Assembly: GCA_020718125.1 (NCBI GenBank)
Contig: DYDC01000008.1
Location: 1-13,680, forward strand
Reading direction: 5' to 3'
Length of the DNA stretch: 13,680 nucleotides
DNA from: Methylacidiphilum sp.
GTDB taxonomy: Bacteria > Verrucomicrobiota > Verrucomicrobiia > CAIQCK01
Shown: piece after piece, positions 7,083 through 12,377 of the stretch
How positions within the stretch are numbered: position 1 is the stretch's first letter
How the letters are laid out: each line of letters starts with the position of its first letter
Position numbers and translations under genes: made by a program
The notes under the pieces: generated by a model
What the model was told of the DNA's origin: nothing
The model's input: the letters and a program-made list of their open reading frames with translations, nothing else
Databases searched by the model: none

Positions 7083-8324
7083 ATGACATCCGACGATTCT
7101 GGACAGCAGACCCGAAGGGTTCCCGGCGGCTTGAGCCTCAAGAACTTCACCTCCCCGGGCAAAGGGCCGTGGTCGCGCGTGAGCGATGCCGAGTGGAATG
7201 ACTGGCGCTGGCAACTCAAGAACCGGCTTACGACCCTCGACCAGATTCAACCGCGGCTCGCCCTGACGCCTCCGGAGGCGGCCGGCATCAAACTCTCCGA
7301 CCACAAGCTGGCCACGGCGGTCACGCCCTATTTTTTCAACCTGATCGAGCGAGACAATCCCGATGGCCCCATCCGTCGCCAAATCATCCCGCGCATTGAG
7401 GAGATGGATACCGCGCCGTGGGAGATGAGCGATCCCTGCGGCGAGGACAGCCACTCGCCTGTGCCCGGCTTGGTTCATCGCTACCCCGACCGCGTGCTGC
7501 TGCTGGTCACGGATCGTTGCGCGGCGTATTGCCGTTACTGCACCCGCTCGCGGCTGGTCAGTGGCGTGGGCGACCATGACTTTCATCCCAACATCGAAGG
7601 CGCGCTCGACTACATCGGCCGTCACCCGGAAGTCCGCGACGTGCTCATCAGCGGCGGCGACCCGCTCCTGCTCAACGATGAGAAACTCGACTGGCTGCTG
7701 GGCCGGTTGCGGGCCATCAAACATGTCGAATTCCTCCGCATCGGCTCGCGCATCCCGATCTTTCTGCCGCGGCGCATCACGCCGGAACTGTGCGCGACGC
7801 TGCGCCGCCATCATCCGCTCTGGATGAGCATCCACACCAACCATCCGCGCGAATGCACCATCGAGATGCGCGATGCCTGCGCCCGGCTCTCCGATGCGGG
7901 CATCCCGTTGGGCAACCAAAGCGTCCTGCTGCGCCACGTCAACGACGACCCGGACACCATGAAGGCCCTCCAGCACAAGCTGCTGATGATGCGGGTGCGG
8001 CCGTATTACATCTACCAATGCGACCTCATTGCCGGCTCGGCGCACCTGCGCAGTTCCATTGCGCGCGGCTTGGCGGTGATGGAGTCGTTGCGCGGCCACA
8101 CCACCGGCTACGCCGTGCCCCAATACGTCATTGACGCGCCCGGCGGCGGCGGCAAGGTCCCCGTCAATCCCGAATACGTCATCTACCGCGACCACGAGCG
8201 CGTCGTCATCCGGAACTTTGAAGGCAAAGTCTTTGAGTATCCGGAGCCGCAGCTTGACGGCCAGCCCTCTGCCCCGTCCCGCCCCGTCCCGCTGCAAGAA
8301 ACATGCTCCCGCAGTGACGAGTAA
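7083..8324 (+). CDS. kamA: Lysine 2,3-aminomutase family radical SAM enzyme
   Basis: A 413-residue radical SAM/PLP enzyme, expected to convert L-lysine to L-beta-lysine. The [4Fe-4S] cluster motif CxxxCxxC is Cys146, Cys150, Cys153 in DRCAAYCRYCTRSR. SGGDP (190-194) is the SAM-contacting segment. The PLP lysine is Lys358 in DAPGGGGKVPVNPEYV. The two aspartates that hold the side-chain amino group of lysine in the clostridial enzyme are conserved: Asp314 in YYIYQCDL and Asp351 in VIDAPGGGGK. That favours lysine over glutamate as substrate, and over the EF-P modifying EpmB group. Unlike osmolyte-producing loci, no beta-lysine acetyltransferase (ablB) gene lies beside it; the next gene is an rRNA methyltransferase 74 bp downstream. 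The C-terminal 25 or so residues are Pro/Ser-rich and look nonconserved. Family assignment is secure; the precise substrate is inferred. Confidence 0.92.
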   Translation: MTSDDSGQQTRRVPGGLSLKNFTSPGKGPWSRVSDAEWNDWRWQLKNRLTTLDQIQPRLALTPPEAAGIKLSDHKLATAVTPYFFNLIERDNPDGPIRRQIIPRIEEMDTAPWEMSDPCGEDSHSPVPGLVHRYPDRVLLLVTDRCAAYCRYCTRSRLVSGVGDHDFHPNIEGALDYIGRHPEVRDVLISGGDPLLLNDEKLDWLLGRLRAIKHVEFLRIGSRIPIFLPRRITPELCATLRRHHPLWMSIHTNHPRECTIEMRDACARLSDAGIPLGNQSVLLRHVNDDPDTMKALQHKLLMMRVRPYYIYQCDLIAGSAHLRSSIARGLAVMESLRGHTTGYAVPQYVIDAPGGGGKVPVNPEYVIYRDHERVVIRNFEGKVFEYPEPQLDGQPSAPSRPVPLQETCSRSDE

Positions 8325-8372
8325 TTCTGCCGCCGCCCGGCCGTCAAACCTCACTTTCCGCTTTACCGCCCG

Positions 8373-8400
8373 CGCTTCACGCGTCACGCTCCACGCTCAT
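8373..8400. repeat. Four 7-bp units abutting the rlmI start codon
   Basis: CGCTTCA, CGCGTCA, CGCTCCA, CGCTCAT in perfect 7-base register. The last unit supplies the first two bases of the ATG at 8399. It occupies the space where a ribosome binding site would be expected. Confidence 0.6.
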
Positions 8401-9571
8401 GGTATCTGTTCAACTCCGCCCCGGCGGCACTCATCGTGTGCTGGCCGGTCATTGCTGGGTCTATGACAACGAGGTCGGCAAGGTTGCCGGCTCGCCTGCC
8501 GACGGCAGCGTCGTGAAGCTTCTCGACCCGCGCGGGCGTTTCCTCGGCGTCGGCTTCTACAACGGCCAATCCCAGATCCGTGTCCGCCTGCTCTCGCGCC
8601 AGAGCGACGACATCGACACGGACTTCCTGCGCGCCCGGCTCACCGCCGCGTGGGCTTACCGCCAGAAGCTCGGCCTCGACACGGCCTGCTGCCGCGTCGT
8701 CGCCAGCGAGGCGGACCTGCTGCCCGGCCTGATCTTGGACCGATACGACGACACGCTCGTCCTCCAGACCCTCACGCTTGGCATGGACCAGCGTAAAGCC
8801 GAACTGGTCGCGCTCCTGAGCGACCTGCTGCGGCCCCGCGCCATCATCGAACGCAACGACGCGCCTATCCGCAAACACGAAGGACTGCCGGTTGTAAGCG
8901 GCGTCCTCCAGGGCGACAGCGGCGGCCGCGTCCGCGTCGAGTTCTGCGGGCTGAAGTTCGACCTCAACCTTCTCGATGGCCATAAGACCGGCTTCTACCT
9001 CGATCAGCAGATGAACTACACCCGCGTCGCCGCCCTCGCGTCCGGCAAACGCGTCCTCGACACCTTCAGCTACATGGGTGGTTTTGCGCTCTTTTGCGCG
9101 AAGGCGGGCGCGGCCAGCGTGCTGGGGGTGGAGATTGATGCCGACAACGTCGCCGCCGCGCAGGCCAATGCCGCCGCCAACGGCCTCGCCGACCGCGTCG
9201 AGTTCCGCGAGCAAAACGCCTTCGATTTCCTCGCCGCCGCGGTCAAGGCGGGCGACCGCTACGACCTCATCGTCCTCGACCCGCCATCGTTCACGCGCTC
9301 GCGCGCCAACGTCCCCGAAGCCGCCCGCGGCTACAAGGAGATACACCTCCGCGCCCTGAAGATGCTTGAGCCTGGCGGCGTGCTCGCGACGTTCTGCTGC
9401 TCGCACCATGTCAGCCGTGAGTTGTTCGAGCAAATCGTCGCCGACGCCGCCGGGGACACCCGCCGCGACGTGCGCCTTCTCGAACGCCTCAGCCAGTCCC
9501 CCGACCATCCCATCCTGCCCGCCGTGCCGGAGACCGAATACCTCAAGGGCGCCATCCTTCAGGTGATGTAG
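8399..9571 (+). CDS. rlmI: Class I SAM-dependent 23S rRNA methyltransferase, RlmI (YccW) type
   Basis: A 390-residue RNA methyltransferase; E. coli RlmI makes 5-methylcytosine at position 1962 of 23S rRNA. The N-terminal PUA domain (about residues 1-70, VQLRPGGTHRVLAGHCWVYDNEV, FLGVGFYN) is followed by a central alpha/beta domain (LLPGLILDRYDD, 107-118) and a C-terminal Rossmann domain. Visible motifs are KTGFYLDQQ (196-204), the SAM-binding motif I DTFSYMGGFAL (221-231), the acidic end of strand 2 (VEID), the catalytic DPPSF (294-298) and CCSHHVS (333-339), which includes the cysteine expected for an m5C enzyme. The ATG at 8399 gives the normal N-terminus, though no Shine-Dalgarno sequence precedes it. 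It follows the aminomutase by 74 bp, probably in the same transcript. The family is sure; the exact methylated base is inferred. Confidence 0.92.
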   Translation: MVSVQLRPGGTHRVLAGHCWVYDNEVGKVAGSPADGSVVKLLDPRGRFLGVGFYNGQSQIRVRLLSRQSDDIDTDFLRARLTAAWAYRQKLGLDTACCRVVASEADLLPGLILDRYDDTLVLQTLTLGMDQRKAELVALLSDLLRPRAIIERNDAPIRKHEGLPVVSGVLQGDSGGRVRVEFCGLKFDLNLLDGHKTGFYLDQQMNYTRVAALASGKRVLDTFSYMGGFALFCAKAGAASVLGVEIDADNVAAAQANAAANGLADRVEFREQNAFDFLAAAVKAGDRYDLIVLDPPSFTRSRANVPEAARGYKEIHLRALKMLEPGGVLATFCCSHHVSRELFEQIVADAAGDTRRDVRLLERLSQSPDHPILPAVPETEYLKGAILQVM

Positions 9572-9625
9572 CATCCGCCGTGTTTCGCCGGGAGAAACGG
9601 CCCGAAAGTTGGTGGGAGATTGTCC

Positions 9626-9654
9626 TTGCCTCGGCGGGGGCGCTTCGCTAGTTT
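9626..9654 (+). promoter_or_regulatory. Possible rpmE promoter
   Basis: TTGCCT (9626-9631), 17-bp spacer, TAGTTT (9649-9654), lying 23 bp upstream of the rpmE ATG in the 106-bp gap after rlmI. Only the -35 TTG and the -10 TA/T positions fit the consensus well, so this is tentative. Confidence 0.45.
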
Positions 9655-9677
9655 TTCGGGCCATTTTTAGACGCAAA

Positions 9678-9881
9678 ATGAAACAAGGCATACATCCAGA
9701 ATACGCCGAGACCACGATCACGTGCGCCTGCGGCAACATCATCAAGACCCGCTCGACCAAGCGGGAGTTGCACATCGGCATCTGCAACGCCTGCCACCCG
9801 TTCTTCACGGGCACGCAAAAGTTCGTGGACACCGCCGGCCGCGTGGAGCGGTTCCAGAGGCGCTACATGAAGAAGAAGTAG
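9678..9881 (+). CDS. rpmE: 50S ribosomal protein L31, zinc-binding type
   Basis: A 67-residue ribosomal protein of the large subunit that contributes to the bridge between subunits. Signature stretches are MKQGIHPEY, the C-x-C pair Cys16/Cys18 (CACGN), and Cys36/Cys39 in ICNACHPFFTGTQKF, followed by VDTAGRVERFQRRY and a lysine tail. All four zinc-ligand cysteines are present, so this is the C+ (zinc-containing) form rather than the zinc-free paralogue made under zinc limitation. The ATG at 9678 gives the standard N-terminus; an in-frame upstream ATG at 9609 would add residues with no family resemblance. It has its own possible promoter and is closed by a strong terminator, so it is a single-gene transcription unit. 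Confidence 0.98.
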   Translation: MKQGIHPEYAETTITCACGNIIKTRSTKRELHIGICNACHPFFTGTQKFVDTAGRVERFQRRYMKKK

Positions 9882-9893
9882 CTGGCTTTCCCC

Positions 9894-9940
9894 AACGCTG
9901 CGTTTCGGCGCCTCGTGCGCCGGAACGCAGCGTTGTTTTT
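9894..9940 (+). terminator. Strong intrinsic terminator after rpmE
   Basis: An 18-bp stem (9894-9911 with 9917-9934), all Watson-Crick except one G-T wobble, a 5-base loop CTCGT, then GTTTTT (9935-9940). It starts 12 bp after the rpmE stop and isolates rpmE from prfA. Confidence 0.95.
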
Positions 9941-9965
9941 ACGCATGGCTCAGCCGGAGTAGATT
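9938..9965 (+). promoter_or_regulatory. Possible prfA promoter
   Basis: TTTACG (9938-9943), 16-bp spacer, TAGATT (9960-9965). The upstream terminator means prfA needs a promoter in 9941-10045, and this is the best match seen. Its -35 overlaps the terminator T-run. The repeat at 9967-10033 would then form the leader RNA. Confidence 0.3.
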
Positions 9966-9966
9966 C

Positions 9967-10033
9967 ACCGCGGATGGCGCGGATATCGCGGATTCAAACG
10001 GGGGGGATCCGCGTCATTCGCGAAATCTGCGGT
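9967..10033. repeat. Palindromic 9-bp-period repeat (CGCGGATNN units) in the prfA leader
   Basis: The left arm 9967-9995 contains CGCGGATGG, CGCGGATAT and CGCGGATTC in 9-base register. The right arm 10005-10033 is its imperfect inverse (22 of 29 positions match), separated by a 9-base AAACGGGGG segment. A transcript would fold into a long imperfect hairpin ending 12 bases before the prfA ATG. Confidence 0.7.
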
Positions 10034-10045
10034 TTCAAAACCATC

Positions 10046-11122
10046 ATGGACATTCCAGCCCAAATCGAGCGGCTGCGCAAGCGCTTCGAGGACGTCGAAC
10101 GCGATCTGAGCGATCCGCGCGTGTTCGCCGACCAGCGCCGCGCGGGCGACCTGGGCCGCGAACACCGGCGGCTGAAGCGGCTTTTCGAGAACCACGCCGA
10201 ACTGGAAAAGGTCGAGCGCGAGTTGCGGGAGAACGAGGCGTTCGCAAACGACGAGAAAGGTGACGCCGAACTGCGGGAGATGGCGACGCATGAATTGAAG
10301 TCGCTCCGCCCGCGGCGGGAGAAGCTGTTCTTCGAGGTCCAGAACGCGATTGTGCCAGCCGACCCGAATGATTCCCGCAACACGATCATGGAAATCCGCG
10401 CCGGCGCGGGCGGGCAGGAGGCGGCGTTGTTCGCGGCGCTGCTTTACCGGATGTATGTCCGCTATGCCGAGGGCCGCGGCTGGAAGGTGGAGCAGATTGA
10501 TGTCAGCCCGTCCGACTTGGGCGGTTTCAAGGAGGTCATCTTCTCTGTCATCGGTGAGGACGTGTTCCGAAGGCTGCGCTACGAGAGCGGTGTCCATCGT
10601 GTCCAGCGCGTGCCGGTGACCGAGGCCAGCGGTCGCATCCACACCTCCACCGTGACCGTCGCGGTGCTGCCGGAGGCCGAGGAGGTGGACATTGAGATCA
10701 AGCCGGAGGAACTGGAGATCACCGTTTGCCGCGCAAGCGGCCCCGGCGGTCAGGGCGTCAACACGACCGACTCCGCCGTCCAGATGACCCACAAGCCGAC
10801 TGGGCTGATGGTGCGCTGTGCCGACGAGCGCTCGCAGCTTAAGAACAGGGCGAAGGCGCTACGCGTCCTGCGCTCGCGCCTGCTGGAGCAGCGCCAACAG
10901 GAGGAGGCGGCCAAGTATGCCGCGCAGCGCAAGTCACAAGTCGGCACGGGTGAGCGCAACGAGCGCATCCGCACCTACAATTTCCCTCAGAACCGCGTCA
11001 CCGACCACCGGATCAACCTGACGCTCCACAACCTGCCCGCGACGCTCGAAGGCGAGATAGACCCGCTCATTGATCCGTTGATGCATCAGGACCTGGAAGA
11101 GCGGCTGAAGAACGCCGCGTGA
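10046..11122 (+). CDS. prfA: Peptide chain release factor 1 (RF1)
   Basis: Recognises UAA and UAG in the ribosomal A site and triggers peptide release. The 358 residues match the usual RF1 length. The codon-recognition motif is PxT (Pro190-Val191-Thr192 in RVPVTEASGRIHTST), which identifies RF1; RF2 would have SPF. The catalytic GGQ is at 234-236 in SGPGGQGVNTTDSAVQMTHKPTGL. The N-terminal helical domain and the C-terminal RTYNFPQNRVTDHRI and LHNLPATLEGEIDPL segments are typical. The ATG at 10046 (MDIPAQIERL) fits the family; the frame stays open upstream through repeat sequence that is clearly noncoding. The enzyme that methylates its GGQ glutamine, PrmC, is encoded 412 bp downstream, after the four-helix-bundle insertion. 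Confidence 0.98.
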   Translation: MDIPAQIERLRKRFEDVERDLSDPRVFADQRRAGDLGREHRRLKRLFENHAELEKVERELRENEAFANDEKGDAELREMATHELKSLRPRREKLFFEVQNAIVPADPNDSRNTIMEIRAGAGGQEAALFAALLYRMYVRYAEGRGWKVEQIDVSPSDLGGFKEVIFSVIGEDVFRRLRYESGVHRVQRVPVTEASGRIHTSTVTVAVLPEAEEVDIEIKPEELEITVCRASGPGGQGVNTTDSAVQMTHKPTGLMVRCADERSQLKNRAKALRVLRSRLLEQRQQEEAAKYAAQRKSQVGTGERNERIRTYNFPQNRVTDHRINLTLHNLPATLEGEIDPLIDPLMHQDLEERLKNAA

Positions 11123-11123
11123 C

Positions 11124-11160
11124 GAGATTTCTGATTTATGAGTTCTGATTTCTGATTTCC
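11124..11160. repeat. Left heptamer array / inverted repeat of the element
   Basis: Units GAGATTT, CTGATTT, ATGAGTT, CTGATTT, CTGATTT plus CC, in perfect 7-base register. It ends directly at the ATG of the four-helix-bundle gene. It pairs with 11498-11534 at 30 of 37 positions. Confidence 0.8.
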
Positions 11161-11508
11161 ATGGACCGGGAACAACTGAAGCTTCGAACGAAGCGGTTCG
11201 CGTTGCGAGTGATGCGAATGACTGATGCGTTGCCTCGCAGTGGCAAAGGACGTGTCCTCGGCGATCAAATCTTGCGGTCGGCCACGTCGGTGGCTTCGGG
11301 TTATCGTGCTGCATGCCGCGCTCGCAGCCGCGCGGACTGGATTGACAAGATTGGCCGCATTCTTGAGGAAGCTGACGAAACACTGCTCTGGCTGGAGTTG
11401 ATTGAAGAAAGCGGTCTGTTGCCTTCTGCGAAGTTATCGGCCTTGAAGCAGGAGGCGGATGAGCTGACTGCGATTTTTGTTTCCATCCACAAGAGTTCCC
11501 AATCATAA
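11161..11508 (+). CDS. Four-helix-bundle protein, TIGR02436 / S23 (23S rRNA intervening-sequence protein) family
   Basis: A 115-residue, basic, all-helical protein. It shows the family pattern: LRTKRFALRVMRMTDALPRS (helix 1), GRVLGDQILRSATSVASGYRAACRARS (helix 2, with the conserved LRSATSVA and YRAACRARSRADWI), KIGRILEEADETLLWLELIEESGLL (helix 3), and KLSALKQEADELTAIFVSIHKS (helix 4). Relatives are encoded inside intervening sequences of some 23S rRNA genes, and the fold is shared with the bAvd accessory proteins of diversity-generating retroelements; the function of stand-alone members is not established. There is no reverse transcriptase or variable repeat pair nearby. The gene sits between prfA and prmC, its start abuts the left heptamer array and its stop codon (11506-11508) lies inside the right one. 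It breaks an expected translation-gene pair, so it is likely an insertion. Confidence 0.92.
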   Translation: MDREQLKLRTKRFALRVMRMTDALPRSGKGRVLGDQILRSATSVASGYRAACRARSRADWIDKIGRILEEADETLLWLELIEESGLLPSAKLSALKQEADELTAIFVSIHKSSQS

Positions 11509-11534
11509 ATCAGAACTCAGAATTCAGAAATCCC
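11498..11534. repeat. Right heptamer array / inverted repeat of the element
   Basis: Units ATCATAA, ATCAGAA, CTCAGAA, TTCAGAA, then ATCCC. This is the reverse complement of the TTCTGAT unit of the left array. It begins within the last codons of the four-helix-bundle gene and ends immediately before the prmC GTG. Confidence 0.8.
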
Positions 11535-12368
11535 GTGAAGATTCTCGACCTCATCCAGCGCACGACGGAGTTCTTTCAGCGGCGAGGCGTGGACAGCCCG
11601 CGGCTGACGATCGAGTTGATGGTGGCCCGCGTCCTCAAGCGCAAACGGCTGGAACTCTACCTCGATTTCGAGCGCGACGTGCCGGAACCGTCATTGGGGG
11701 CGCTCAGGGAGATGGTCAAGCGTCGCGCCGATGGCGAGCCGCTCCAATATGTCCTGGGCGTCGCAAACTTCTGCGGCCTCGACTTCGCCGTGGACAAGCG
11801 CGTGTTGATCCCGCGTCCAGAGACGGAATTGCTGGTGGATTACGTTGTGAAGAATGTTGGCGCGGCAAAGGCGATGGTGGACCTCGGCGCCGGCAGCGGC
11901 GCCATCGCCGTGACGCTCGCGAAACAACTGCCCGGCGCGAAGATTGTCGCAGTGGACGCGTCGGCCGATGCCCTCGAAGTGGCACGCGCCAACGCGGCGC
12001 GGCATGGCGTCAACGTCGAGTTTTTCCACGGCGACCTGTTCGCGCCCATCCCCGGCGACATGCGTTTCGACTGGATCGTGTCGAATCCGCCCTACATCCC
12101 GTGCGGTGAGATCGCGTCGCTCGCGCGCGAGGTGCGCGACCACGAGCCGCGTGCGGCGCTGGACGGCGGATCGGACGGGCTGGATGTCATCCGGCGCATC
12201 GCGGCGGAAGCGTCGTCGCGACTCGCCGACGGCGGACGGGTGGCGGTGGAGTTGTGCGCGGGGCAGGGGAGCGAGGCGGGAAGAATCTTTCTCGACAACG
12301 GTTGGCGGGTGGAGAAGATGATTGCGGATTTGCAGGGCCACGACCGCGTGTTGGTGGCCGGGCGATAG
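11535..12368 (+). CDS. prmC: Release factor glutamine N5-methyltransferase
   Basis: Methylates the glutamine of the GGQ motif of RF1 and RF2, raising release efficiency. The 277 residues have an N-terminal helical domain (about 1-75, ending GEPLQYVLG) that docks the release factor, and a class I methyltransferase domain. Visible motifs: LIPRPETELL (91-100), SAM-binding DLGAGSGAIAVTLA (116-129), VAVDASADAL (138-147) and the catalytic NPPY (184-187), which binds the substrate glutamine. The start is GTG, because the frame gives the expected N-terminus (MKILDLIQ) and there is no earlier suitable codon outside the repeat. No ribosome binding site is visible: the heptamer array runs up to the start codon. 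Before that array existed, translation was probably coupled to prfA. murA follows after 9 bp. Confidence 0.97.
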   Translation: MKILDLIQRTTEFFQRRGVDSPRLTIELMVARVLKRKRLELYLDFERDVPEPSLGALREMVKRRADGEPLQYVLGVANFCGLDFAVDKRVLIPRPETELLVDYVVKNVGAAKAMVDLGAGSGAIAVTLAKQLPGAKIVAVDASADALEVARANAARHGVNVEFFHGDLFAPIPGDMRFDWIVSNPPYIPCGEIASLAREVRDHEPRAALDGGSDGLDVIRRIAAEASSRLADGGRVAVELCAGQGSEAGRIFLDNGWRVEKMIADLQGHDRVLVAGR

Positions 12369-12377
12369 AGAGATTTC

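Larger units (their letters stand above)
11123..11538. mobile_element. Candidate small insertion element carrying a four-helix-bundle gene
   Basis: A 416-bp unit between prfA and prmC. It consists of an inverted heptamer array (11124-11160), one gene (11161-11508), the opposite array (11498-11534), and the second copy of a 4-bp direct repeat GTGA (11119-11122 and 11535-11538; CGTGA if the base before each is counted). Removing 11123-11538 leaves prfA intact and restores prmC beginning GTG AAG ATT, with the two genes overlapping in GTGA. This is inferred as an insertion; no transposase is encoded. Confidence 0.55.

Noticed and set aside
9577..9601. Hairpin after the rlmI stop as a terminator
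   Set aside because: The stem is short (about 8 bp with a 2-base bulge) and no T-run follows, so it does not qualify as an intrinsic terminator.
8384..9832. 482-codon open frame antisense to rlmI, and a similar 478-codon frame antisense to kamA (6951-8387)
   Set aside because: Both run across gene boundaries of certain plus-strand genes and through the promoter and intergenic repeats; no family resemblance.
9722..10045. Upstream extension of the prfA frame
   Set aside because: It would overlap rpmE out of frame, then read through a strong terminator and a palindromic repeat; RF1 normally begins at the MDIPAQIERL position.
11124..11534. CRISPR array
   Set aside because: The repeats are 7 bp with no spacers and lie in opposed orientation around a gene; no cas genes are present.
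11123..11538. Diversity-generating retroelement accessory (Avd-like) reading of the four-helix-bundle gene
   Set aside because: No reverse transcriptase, template repeat or variable repeat is present in the window; the protein fits the S23/TIGR02436 group better.
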